Below, one piece after another: positions 1 through 5,291 of a DNA stretch of 5,291 bases. The notes beneath the pieces were generated by a model that did not search any database, had not been told where the DNA came from, and saw only the letters and a list, made by a program, of their open reading frames with translations. The position numbers and the translations under genes are program-made. Position 1 is the stretch's first letter. Each line of letters opens with the position of its first letter. Source of the stretch: JBDKTH01 sp964558295 (GTDB taxonomy: Bacteria; Planctomycetota; Planctomycetia; Pirellulales; Thermoguttaceae); NCBI GenBank assembly GCA_964558295.1, contig CAZLDQ010000313.1, positions 1 to 5,291 of the forward strand, written 5' to 3'.

Positions 1-54
1 CAGTACGCGGTACGCGGTACGCAGTACGCAGTACGCAGTACGCAGTGGTCAGTG
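1..54. repeat. 7-bp tandem repeat, CRGTACG units, cut by the window edge
   Basis: Six consecutive 7-bp units fit CAGTACG or CGGTACG exactly (1-7, 8-14, 15-21, 22-28, 29-35, 36-42). A degenerate seventh unit, CAGTGGT (43-49), and a partial eighth, CAGTG (50-54), follow. Each intact unit contains the palindrome GTAC. The array starts at or before the left edge, so its full copy number is unknown. It lies in noncoding DNA beyond the 3' end of fumC. The sequence shows the repeat directly; I cannot tell a function, and simple replication slippage is enough to explain it. Confidence 0.9.
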
Positions 55-100
55 AAAAATGGTGGAGCCGATGCTGTACATCACTGCAGACTTTGTTACC

Positions 101-120
101 TACCGCGTACTGTGTACCGC
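101..120. repeat. Inverted copy of the 7-bp repeat
   Basis: Read on the minus strand, this stretch is made of CGGTACA, CAGTACG and CGGTA, the same units as the array at 1-54. The segment 101-112 is a perfect 12-bp reverse complement of 1-12, so the two copies could pair as the arms of a large hairpin about 112 nt long. A short CAGTG/CACTG pair (50-54 with 82-86) could close the inside. It lies 24 nt beyond the fumC stop codon, in what is probably the fumC 3' untranslated region. No clear U-run follows that would mark it as an intrinsic terminator. Confidence 0.7.
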
Positions 121-143
121 CCACAGCCCCTTGCCCACTTCTC

Positions 144-1565
144 TCACATCGGCTTGGTCATGCGCCAAGGATCCAACGCCTTTTCAAGCTGCTCATCAGG
201 CAAAACGTTCTTTTCGCGGCAGACTTCGCGGATGGTCTTGCCGGTCTTGAAGGCTTCTTTGGCCAACGCGGCGGCGCGCTCGTAGCCAATATAGGGATTC
301 AAGCCGGTAACCATCGCCAAGCTCTGCTCGACCGCTTTGTGGCAAACCTCGGGGTTGGCCGTCAGATCGAGGAGGGTCCGCTCGGTAAAGGCCCGGGTAC
401 CGTCGGCCAACAGGCGGATGCTTTCGAGGATCGCATGGCCCATGACGGGCATCATGATGTTCAACTGGAACTGGCCGCCCGTGGCCCCGCACAGGGCAAG
501 CGTCTGATCGTTGCCCATCACGCGTGCCGCGACTTGCATCAGGCTTTCACACATCACCGGGTTGACTTTGCCCGGCATAATCGAACTGCCCGGCTGGAGG
601 TCGGGCAACCGGATCTCATAGAAACCGGTCCGCGGCCCGGAGGCCAGCCAGCGGAGGTTGTTGGCCACATTGAACAATGTGACCGCCACTGCTCGTAACT
701 CGCCATGGGCCTCGACCAGTGCATCGCGTTGGGCATTCGCTTCAAAATGGTTTTCCGCCTCGATGAAGGGGATATTTGTCTCGCGGGCAAGCAATTCGCT
801 CACCCGGCGGCCAAACTCGCGATGCGTGTTGATCCCTGTGCCCACGGCCGTGCCGCCAACCGGCAGCTCGCGTACCGCGTCGATCGCTCGTTCTGCCCGG
901 CGTGCGGAAAGCTCCAACTGTCGGGCCAGACCACTGAACTCCTGGCCCAAGGTCAGCGGGGTAGCGTCGGCCAGATGGGTCCGGCCGATCTTCAAGACGT
1001 CTTTGAACTCCACCGCCTTGCGACGAAGCACCTCGGTGGCCTCCACCAGGGTCGGAACGAGTCGGGTCTTGATCGACAAGCCCACGGCCACATGGATCGC
1101 CGTGGGGAATGTGTCGTTGGTGCTCTGCCCCATGTTCACGTGGTCGTTCGGATGGATCGGTTTCTCCGGGTGAAAGCGGTCTCCGCCCAGCAGTTCGGTC
1201 GCCCGATTGGCGATCACTTCGTTGGCGTTCATGTTGCTCGACGTCCCCGAGCCGGTCTGATACACGTCGATTGGGAACTGGTCGTCAAAACGCCCTTCGA
1301 ACACTTCGCGTGCGGCCTGGAGCAGGGCGTCGACCTGCTTGGCGTCAAGCGGCTGTTTGCCGGAGCCGGTCAACAGGCCCAGATCGCGGTTGGCTGTGGC
1401 GGCGGCCCACTTGACCAGTCCGATAGCGTGGATCAGTTCGGCAGGCAGCGGCTGGCCGGAGATCGGAAAATTCTCCACGGCCCGTTGCGTCTGAGCCCCA
1501 TAATAGGCCTTGGCCGGCAAGCGGACCTCGCCCATCGAGTCACGTTCCACGCGAAAATCACTCAT
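144..1565 (-). CDS. fumC: Class II fumarate hydratase (fumarase C)
   Basis: This enzyme interconverts fumarate and L-malate in the TCA cycle. It is a cytosolic, iron-independent homotetramer of the fumarase/aspartase superfamily. The 473-residue product is close to the usual length of about 465. Family motifs appear in order: TGSGTSSNMNANE (104-116), GQSTNDTFPTA (146-156), GRTHLADATPLT (194-205, with His197 matching the E. coli active-site His188) and the superfamily signature GSSIMPGKVNP (326-336, with Ser327 matching the catalytic loop serine). The C-terminal NPYIGY (423-428) is also typical. I chose the start at 1565 because MSDFRVERDSMGEVRLPA is the normal FumC N-terminus and a strong Shine-Dalgarno, GAGGGAG, lies 8 nt upstream. 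The frame is open a further 23 codons upstream, but that stretch resembles no FumC. The gene is divergent from the oxidoreductase gene and appears intact. An argininosuccinate lyase or aspartase is unlikely given the fumarase-specific N-terminus. Confidence 0.97.
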   Translation of the reverse strand: MSDFRVERDSMGEVRLPAKAYYGAQTQRAVENFPISGQPLPAELIHAIGLVKWAAATANRDLGLLTGSGKQPLDAKQVDALLQAAREVFEGRFDDQFPIDVYQTGSGTSSNMNANEVIANRATELLGGDRFHPEKPIHPNDHVNMGQSTNDTFPTAIHVAVGLSIKTRLVPTLVEATEVLRRKAVEFKDVLKIGRTHLADATPLTLGQEFSGLARQLELSARRAERAIDAVRELPVGGTAVGTGINTHREFGRRVSELLARETNIPFIEAENHFEANAQRDALVEAHGELRAVAVTLFNVANNLRWLASGPRTGFYEIRLPDLQPGSSIMPGKVNPVMCESLMQVAARVMGNDQTLALCGATGGQFQLNIMMPVMGHAILESIRLLADGTRAFTERTLLDLTANPEVCHKAVEQSLAMVTGLNPYIGYERAAALAKEAFKTGKTIREVCREKNVLPDEQLEKALDPWRMTKPM

Positions 1566-1573
1566 TCGGTTGT

Positions 1574-1580
1574 CTCCCTC
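1574..1580 (-). promoter_or_regulatory. Ribosome binding site of fumC
   Basis: The minus strand reads GAGGGAG here, 8 nt before the ATG at 1565. It decides the fumC start in favour of MSDFRVERD over the in-frame upstream ATG at 1634. Confidence 0.8.
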
Positions 1581-1646
1581 AACTTGGTCAGCAGCCATCC
1601 AACGTGTTCCGTCCCTCGCGTCCACACGACACACGGCAACCCTTCA

Positions 1647-1674
1647 ATAATAGCCGTCCTTCGCCCGTTGGGAA
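1647..1674 (-). promoter_or_regulatory. Candidate sigma70-type promoter for fumC
   Basis: On the minus strand, TTCCCA (1674-1669, 4 of 6 matches to TTGACA) is followed after 16 nt by TATTAT (1652-1647, 5 of 6 matches to TATAAT). Transcription would start near 1640, giving a leader of about 75 nt before the fumC ATG. The match was found by eye, and such matches occur by chance, so this is a suggestion only. Confidence 0.35.
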
Positions 1675-1766
1675 CTGCATCCATCCCAGAGTCACAGCAA
1701 TCGTGCATATCTACCCCCGGACGAGGCATTCGGCCTGCATCTAACGGGTTTTGACGAATCGAACCG

Positions 1767-1796
1767 GTCGGAAACGCCCTCCGTAGCGTTCCCGAC
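1767..1796. promoter_or_regulatory. Imperfect inverted repeat / hairpin in the divergent intergenic region
   Basis: GTCGGAAACGC (1767-1777) and GCGTTCCCGAC (1786-1796) are reverse complements over 11 positions with one internal A-C mismatch, around an 8-nt spacer. No T-run follows on either strand, so it is not a typical intrinsic terminator. It lies upstream of the candidate promoter at 1818-1845, where a dimeric regulator could bind, but no regulator gene is visible nearby and its role is unknown. Confidence 0.45.
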
Positions 1797-1817
1797 AGCG
1801 GCTTTCCCCCCTCACTC

Positions 1818-1845
1818 TTGCACCCGACCGGGCGATAAGCATAAT
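1818..1845 (+). promoter_or_regulatory. Candidate sigma70-type promoter for the oxidoreductase gene
   Basis: TTGCAC (1818-1823) is followed after 16 nt by CATAAT (1840-1845, 5 of 6 matches to TATAAT). The -35 element is weak, matching TTGACA only in its first three bases. Transcription would start near 1852, giving a leader of about 65 nt before the ATG at 1918. Confidence 0.35.
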
Positions 1846-1905
1846 GGCGGAGATACGAAGCCCGGGGCGAACCGGGCCCAGATGCCGCGGGGGATTTCAC
1901 ATCAT

Positions 1906-1914
1906 GGAGATGAG
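1906..1914 (+). promoter_or_regulatory. Ribosome binding site of the oxidoreductase gene
   Basis: GGAGATGAG lies just before the ATG at 1918, with the GGAG core 8 nt away. It supports this start over the in-frame ATG at 1882, which would put a 12-residue non-signal-like extension before the Tat motif. Confidence 0.75.
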
Positions 1915-1917
1915 ACA

Positions 1918-3228
1918 ATGAGCGAAAAGAAGACTCCTTCACGCCGCGAGTTCCTCAAGGGTTCGGCCACGGTTCTCGCCGGGACGACCTTGGCCAGCCA
2001 ACTCCACGTCGCTCGCACGGCCCATGCCGCCGGCTCCGAGCAGATCAAGGTGGCCTTGATCGGCTGCGGCGGGCGCGGCAACGGCGCAGTGCGCGACAGC
2101 CTCAAGGCCGATCCGGCGATCAAGGTCATCGCCGTGGCCGACGCCTTCGAGGCCAAGGCCCAGAGCACAGCCAAGCGTCTGCGCCAGGAGTTCGGCGCGC
2201 GCGTCGACCTGCCCGATGATCGGGTCTTCGTCGGCCTCGACGCCTTCCAACGAGCAATCGCTGCCGGACCGGACCTGGTGATCCTCGCCACCCCGCCGGG
2301 CTTCCGTCCGATGATGTACGCCGCCGCGATCAAGGCCGGCAAGCACGTCTTCATGGAAAAGCCGTGCTGCGTCGACGCCCCCGGCTTCCGCCTTTTGATG
2401 GACACCAACAAGCTGGCTGAAGAGCAAGGGCTCAAGGTGGGCGTCGGCTTCCAACGCCGTCACACGCCAAGCTACGTGGAAACCGTCAAACGGATCCACG
2501 ACGGTGCAATCGGTGAACTCAAATTCCTCCGCGCCTACTGGAACGGCAATGGCATCTGGATTCGCAAACGCGAGCCGAACATGACCGAAATGCAGTACCA
2601 GGTCAACAACTGGTACCACTTCTGCTGGCTCTCTGGCGACAACATCTGCGAGCAGCACATCCACAACCTCGACGTCTGCAACTGGGTCAAGGGCGACCAT
2701 CCGGTCGAGGCCAACGGCATGGGCGGCTGCAGTGTCCGCTATGCCGGAGCCAACAAGGGCGTCGGCCAGATCTTCGACCACCACTTCGTCGAATTCACCT
2801 ACGCCGACGGCACGAAGATGTACAGCCAGTGTCGCCACATGGCCAACACGTGGGGCAACGTCTCCGAGGCGGCCCACGGCACCAAGGGCGAATCCAACTG
2901 CGCCAACTGGATCAAGGGCGAAATCGAGTGGAAGTTCGACGGCAAGTCCAAGGTCTCCTCGATGGTCCAGGAACACATGGACCTCGTGGCCGCGATTCGC
3001 TCGGGCGAGAAGTACTGCGAAGGCTGGCACGGCGCCACCAGCAGCATGACCGCCGTCTTGGGCCGGATGGCCACCTACTCCGGCCAGACGGTCAAGTGGG
3101 ACGAGGCGATTGCCAAGGGGACCAGCGAATTCCCCGAAACACTCGCCTGGGACGCCAAGGCCCCCGTCGTTCAGAACGCCGACGGCGACTACCCGATCCC
3201 GATTCCCGGCGTCTACAAAGCCTACTAG
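1918..3228 (+). CDS. Tat-exported Gfo/Idh/MocA-family oxidoreductase
   Basis: This is a predicted NAD(P)-dependent oxidoreductase of 436 residues, probably acting on a sugar or sugar derivative; the substrate cannot be told. The N-terminus has a textbook twin-arginine motif, SRREFLK (8-14), then a hydrophobic stretch and a likely AHA/A cleavage site after residue 37. The protein should therefore be folded with cofactor and exported. A Rossmann fold starts at IKVALIGCGGRGNGA (43-57), and the family EKP motif is at 147-149 with catalytic-type Lys148. The C-terminal alpha/beta domain carries EQHIHNLD (245-252); His249 and Asp252 match the family pattern DxxxHxxD, but the first Asp is Glu245. Codons end mostly in C or G, more so than in the small lipoprotein gene, which may mean good expression. 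The gene stands alone, divergent from fumC, and ends before a strong terminator. Close relatives are numerous in Planctomycetota and Bacteroidota (family knowledge). A GH109-type glycosidase is less likely because I see none of its typical motifs. Confidence 0.9.
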   Translation: MSEKKTPSRREFLKGSATVLAGTTLASQLHVARTAHAAGSEQIKVALIGCGGRGNGAVRDSLKADPAIKVIAVADAFEAKAQSTAKRLRQEFGARVDLPDDRVFVGLDAFQRAIAAGPDLVILATPPGFRPMMYAAAIKAGKHVFMEKPCCVDAPGFRLLMDTNKLAEEQGLKVGVGFQRRHTPSYVETVKRIHDGAIGELKFLRAYWNGNGIWIRKREPNMTEMQYQVNNWYHFCWLSGDNICEQHIHNLDVCNWVKGDHPVEANGMGGCSVRYAGANKGVGQIFDHHFVEFTYADGTKMYSQCRHMANTWGNVSEAAHGTKGESNCANWIKGEIEWKFDGKSKVSSMVQEHMDLVAAIRSGEKYCEGWHGATSSMTAVLGRMATYSGQTVKWDEAIAKGTSEFPETLAWDAKAPVVQNADGDYPIPIPGVYKAY

Positions 3229-3242
3229 GCCACCCCTTTTGC

Positions 3243-3260
3243 CGGTGAGCTTGCTCGCCG
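3243..3260. other. Small hairpin after the oxidoreductase gene
   Basis: CGGTGAG (3243-3249) pairs with CTCGCCG, counting one G-T pair (3254-3260), around a CTTG loop. It lies 14 nt after the stop codon and is followed only by a short GTTT. It may protect the transcript 3' end or simply be incidental; the main terminator lies downstream. Confidence 0.35.
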
Positions 3261-3267
3261 CGTTTAC

Positions 3268-3323
3268 CCGGAAAGACAAAACCACGGGAACTAGGCCCTC
3301 GCCCGGTTCCCGTGGGTCCTTTC
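3268..3323. terminator. Bidirectional intrinsic terminator between convergent genes
   Basis: CCACGGGAAC (3282-3291) and GTTCCCGTGG (3306-3315) form a perfect 10-bp stem. The interior can add a T-G pair and a GGC/GCC stem around a CCTC loop. On the plus strand the hairpin is followed by GTCCTTTCTT, and on the minus strand by TTTTGTCTTTCC. Both exits are therefore U-rich, with the better tract on the minus strand. The stem starts 53 nt after the oxidoreductase stop codon and lies 33 nt after the stop codon of the minus-strand lipoprotein gene, so it would end both converging transcripts. Confidence 0.8.
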
Positions 3324-3348
3324 TTCGTCGACAGCCACAAGCAAGCCT

Positions 3349-3738
3349 TCAGCCCGGCAAAGCTGCGGCCTGTTGGACAAGCTTTTGGAGTTGCCCTTCG
3401 ATCTGCTGCTTCGGCGCCTCGCGCTGATACATCCCCTGAAGTTCCTTGGCCGTGTCGCGGAGTTCCACATACGGTTCGCTCCGGTCATTGGCAAAGGCCT
3501 CCAGTAATTCCAGCAAGATAGCCAAGTCGCTGGCAGCCGTTGCCGGCCGAGCCTTGGCCTTCTGGACGAACTCATTGATCCGAGTCTTAACCATTTGCCC
3601 CATTTCTGCATCATTCAGGGGCAAAACCGTTAGGACACTGTCTCGGCACCCAGCGAGAATCAATGCGCAAAGCAGGAGTGGAGACAAAAGCCTGACGTTC
3701 CTTGTATTCCTGCACTTTCTGAGAACCGGTGATATCAT
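3349..3738 (-). CDS. Small lipoprotein of unknown family
   Basis: I do not recognise the family. With the start at 3738 the product is 129 residues. It has a basic n-region (Arg7, Lys8, Arg10, Arg13, Arg16), a hydrophobic core (LLSPLLLCALILAG) and a clear lipobox, LAGC, with Cys31 as the lipidated residue. The mature part of about 99 residues is rich in Gln, Glu, Ala and Leu, with no further membrane segment, and looks mostly helical (SDLAILLELLEAFAND and QIEGQLQKLVQQAA). It should be a membrane-anchored protein facing the periplasm. The start is uncertain: the ATG at 3738 has no Shine-Dalgarno, while an in-frame ATG at 3834 overlaps the carB stop as ATGA. The longer form would put 48 residues before the signal core, and that extension (rich in Pro, Ala and His) looks noncoding. 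The gene follows carB on the same strand after 92 bp and may be cotranscribed with it. It ends at the shared terminator. Confidence 0.7.
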   Translation of the reverse strand: MISPVLRKCRNTRNVRLLSPLLLCALILAGCRDSVLTVLPLNDAEMGQMVKTRINEFVQKAKARPATAASDLAILLELLEAFANDRSEPYVELRDTAKELQGMYQREAPKQQIEGQLQKLVQQAAALPG

Positions 3739-3830
3739 CCGGCAAGCTGGATGAGTGGATTGGCGAGCCGGAGGATGTTGGGCGGCAGGGGCCAGGGTTG
3801 CCGGACGGCTGCGAAATTCCGGATTTCCGA

Positions 3831-5291
3831 TCATTTCTTTCTCTTCGGGAAGCGGTCCTGGACGGCCTGGACCGTAAGTTCCTCGGCCCGCAGGGCTTCC
3901 ATGGCGCGCACGGCCGCGTCGGCGGCTTGGATTGTCGTGATGCAGGGGATGCCGTGCAAGACGGCCGTGGCGCGGATATAGCCTTCGTCGGTCCGGGCCC
4001 CTTTGCCACTGGGAGTGTTCATCACCAGCTTCAGCTCGCCATTGCGGATAAAATCGAGGATATTGGGATGCCCCTCTTGGATCTTTTTGACCTTCTGAAC
4101 GCGGATTCCTGCTTCTTCGAGGCGTTGGGCCGTCCCCCGCGTTGAGAGGAGTTCGAAACCCAGCTTCTCCAGACGTCGCGCCAGGCCGACCATATGCTCC
4201 TTGGCCCGGTCGGCCACACTGATGAACAGCTTGCCGCTTTGAGGGAAGACCGTACCTGCGGCGATCTGGCTCTTGGCAAAGGCGATCGAGAACCGGTCGC
4301 TGACGCCCATCACTTCGCCGGTCGACTTCATCTCCGGCCCGAGCACGATGTCAACCCCGGCGAACTTACCGAAGGGGAACACGGCTTCCTTGACCGACAC
4401 ATGGGCAGGGATCGGCTCCTTCGAGTAGCCTTGCTCGGCCAGCGAGACGCCGGTCATCACCTTTGCGGCCACTTTGGCCAAGGGCATTCCCGTGGCCTTG
4501 GAGACAAACGGGACGGTGCGGCTGGCCCGTGGGTTGACCTCGAGGATATAGACCACCGGCCGGCCGTTTTCCTTCTTCACGGCATACTGGATGTTCATCA
4601 ACCCCACGACATTCAAGGCGTGGGCCAGCTTGGTCGTGGCTTCACGGATCTCGGTCACAACGGGACCAGGCAGACTGTAGGGAGGGATTGCACAGGCCGA
4701 GTCGCCCGAGTGAACCCCGGCCTCTTCGATATGCTCCATCACCCCGGCCACGATCACCTGCTGGCCGTCGGCCACGGCGTCTACATCCACCTCGATCGCG
4801 TCTTCCACGAAGCGGTCGATCAGCACGGGCTGTCCCTGGGCGACGACAAACGCTTCGGCCACGTAGCGTTCGAACTGCTGCATGTCGTAGCAGATCTCCA
4901 TCGCCCGGCCGCCGAGCACAAAACTGGGGCGGACCAGCACCGGGAAGCCGATCTTGGCCACTTCCGCCCGCGCCTGGGCCATCGTCCGCGCGATGCCGTT
5001 GGCCGGCTGGCGCAGTCCCAGTTTGTTGAGCAGATCCTTGAACCGCTCCCGGTCTTCGGCGTCCTCGATCATGTCGACGCTCGTGCCGATAATCGGCACG
5101 CCGGCGTTCCACAGGGCCCGGGCCAAGTTGAGCGGCGTCTGCCCGCCAAACTGGACGATCACGCCATCGGGTTGGACGCGGTCGACGATGTTCAGCACGT
5201 CCTCGGTCGTCCGCGGCGCGAAGCACAACAGATCACTCGTGTCGTAGTCCGGGCTGCCGGTCTCGGGGTTCCACGTGACCATGGTGGGCTG
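3831..5291 (-). CDS. carB: Carbamoyl-phosphate synthase large subunit, C-terminal part (5' end beyond the window)
   Basis: CarB makes carbamoyl phosphate from bicarbonate, ATP and ammonia supplied by the CarA glutaminase, feeding pyrimidine and arginine synthesis in the cytosol. About 486 of the usual 1,070-1,100 residues are visible. The frame stays open to the edge (Gln-Pro-Thr before the Met at 5282), so that Met is internal. Numbering from it, DYDTSD is at 12-17. The second ATP-grasp domain covers about 80-275 with RPSFVLGGRAMEI (118-130), GVHSGDSACAIP (189-200) and the signature LEVNPRASRTVPF (247-259). The oligomerisation and MGS-like regulatory domains follow. In the latter, Lys361, TRGT (381-384), Lys400 and Asn422 match the positions that bind UMP in the E. 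coli enzyme, while a Pro (424) stands where E. coli has a Thr. NTPSGKGARTDEGYIR (422-437) is a common bacterial variant. The protein ends in a basic tail, FPKRKK. The identification is firm; allosteric control by UMP is inference. Confidence 0.97.
   Translation of the reverse strand, partial: QPTMVTWNPETGSPDYDTSDLLCFAPRTTEDVLNIVDRVQPDGVIVQFGGQTPLNLARALWNAGVPIIGTSVDMIEDAEDRERFKDLLNKLGLRQPANGIARTMAQARAEVAKIGFPVLVRPSFVLGGRAMEICYDMQQFERYVAEAFVVAQGQPVLIDRFVEDAIEVDVDAVADGQQVIVAGVMEHIEEAGVHSGDSACAIPPYSLPGPVVTEIREATTKLAHALNVVGLMNIQYAVKKENGRPVVYILEVNPRASRTVPFVSKATGMPLAKVAAKVMTGVSLAEQGYSKEPIPAHVSVKEAVFPFGKFAGVDIVLGPEMKSTGEVMGVSDRFSIAFAKSQIAAGTVFPQSGKLFISVADRAKEHMVGLARRLEKLGFELLSTRGTAQRLEEAGIRVQKVKKIQEGHPNILDFIRNGELKLVMNTPSGKGARTDEGYIRATAVLHGIPCITTIQAADAAVRAMEALRAEELTVQAVQDRFPKRKK

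Larger units (their letters stand above)
1566..1917. other. Divergent intergenic region between fumC and the oxidoreductase gene
   Basis: These 352 bp separate the two divergent start codons. They hold the two ribosome binding sites, one candidate promoter in each direction and an imperfect hairpin at 1767-1796. I see no convincing small gene. The minus-strand open frame that spans the region (1562-1942) starts inside the oxidoreductase coding sequence and resembles no protein I know. The length leaves room for separate control of both genes. Confidence 0.6.

Noticed and set aside
1..54. CRISPR array
   Set aside because: The units are 7 bp with no spacers between them, so this is a simple tandem repeat.
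1566..1634. 23-residue N-terminal extension of fumC from the ATG at 1634
   Set aside because: The downstream ATG at 1565 has a strong Shine-Dalgarno 8 nt away and gives the standard FumC N-terminus. The extension resembles no fumarase and overlaps the candidate leader.
705..1754. 349-residue open frame antisense to fumC
   Set aside because: It is the codon-bias shadow of a certain fumC gene, with no motif or ribosome binding site to support it.
1882..1917. Earlier start of the oxidoreductase at 1882
   Set aside because: It would add 12 residues ahead of the Tat motif. The ATG at 1918 has a good ribosome binding site at normal spacing.
1562..1942. 126-residue minus-strand open frame across the divergent intergenic region
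   Set aside because: It starts inside the oxidoreductase gene and runs into the fumC start region, has no recognisable domain, and its composition looks like translated noncoding DNA.
1939..3285. 448-residue open frame antisense to the oxidoreductase gene
   Set aside because: The strong bias to C or G at third codon positions on the sense strand removes stop codons from the antisense frame. The translation is a repetitive Val/Ala/Gly/Asp/Leu-rich string without domain motifs.
3813..3827. GAAAT/ATTTC mini-hairpin just after the carB stop, considered as a carB terminator
   Set aside because: The stem is only 5 bp and AT-rich, and no T-run follows on the minus strand. Termination more likely happens after the lipoprotein gene at 3268-3323.
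4642..5226. 194-residue minus-strand frame inside carB
   Set aside because: It is an out-of-frame, Arg/Gly-rich reading of a certain carB coding region.

Overview
The window looks like an ordinary chromosomal segment from a GC-rich bacterium, most probably a planctomycete. The main clue is a Gfo/Idh/MocA-family oxidoreductase with a Tat export signal, a protein type that is strongly expanded in Planctomycetota. The assignment is inference: no rRNA or other phylogenetic marker is present apart from housekeeping genes that could not be aligned here. I see no phage, IS element, CRISPR array, tRNA or rRNA.

Layout from left to right. Positions 1-143 are noncoding and carry a 7-bp tandem repeat (CRGTACG), cut by the window edge, with an inverted copy at 101-120. 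On the minus strand, 144-1565 is a complete class II fumarase (fumC). Next comes a 352-bp divergent intergenic region with a candidate promoter for each flanking gene and an imperfect hairpin. On the plus strand, 1918-3228 is a complete Tat-exported Gfo/Idh/MocA-like oxidoreductase. It converges on a small minus-strand lipoprotein gene of unknown family (3349-3738), and a strong, apparently bidirectional terminator hairpin lies between them. From 3831 to the right edge, the minus strand carries the C-terminal 486 codons of carB, the large subunit of carbamoyl-phosphate synthase.

The genes do not form one pathway. fumC belongs to the TCA cycle, and carB to pyrimidine and arginine synthesis. 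The lipoprotein gene may be cotranscribed behind carB. The oxidoreductase is a stand-alone unit that is probably involved in sugar or sugar-derivative chemistry outside the cytoplasm. I did not find a convincing undescribed multi-gene system. The points most worth a second look are the edge repeat with its inverted copy, the uncharacterised lipoprotein with its ambiguous start, and an Asp-to-Glu change at the presumed catalytic position of the oxidoreductase.
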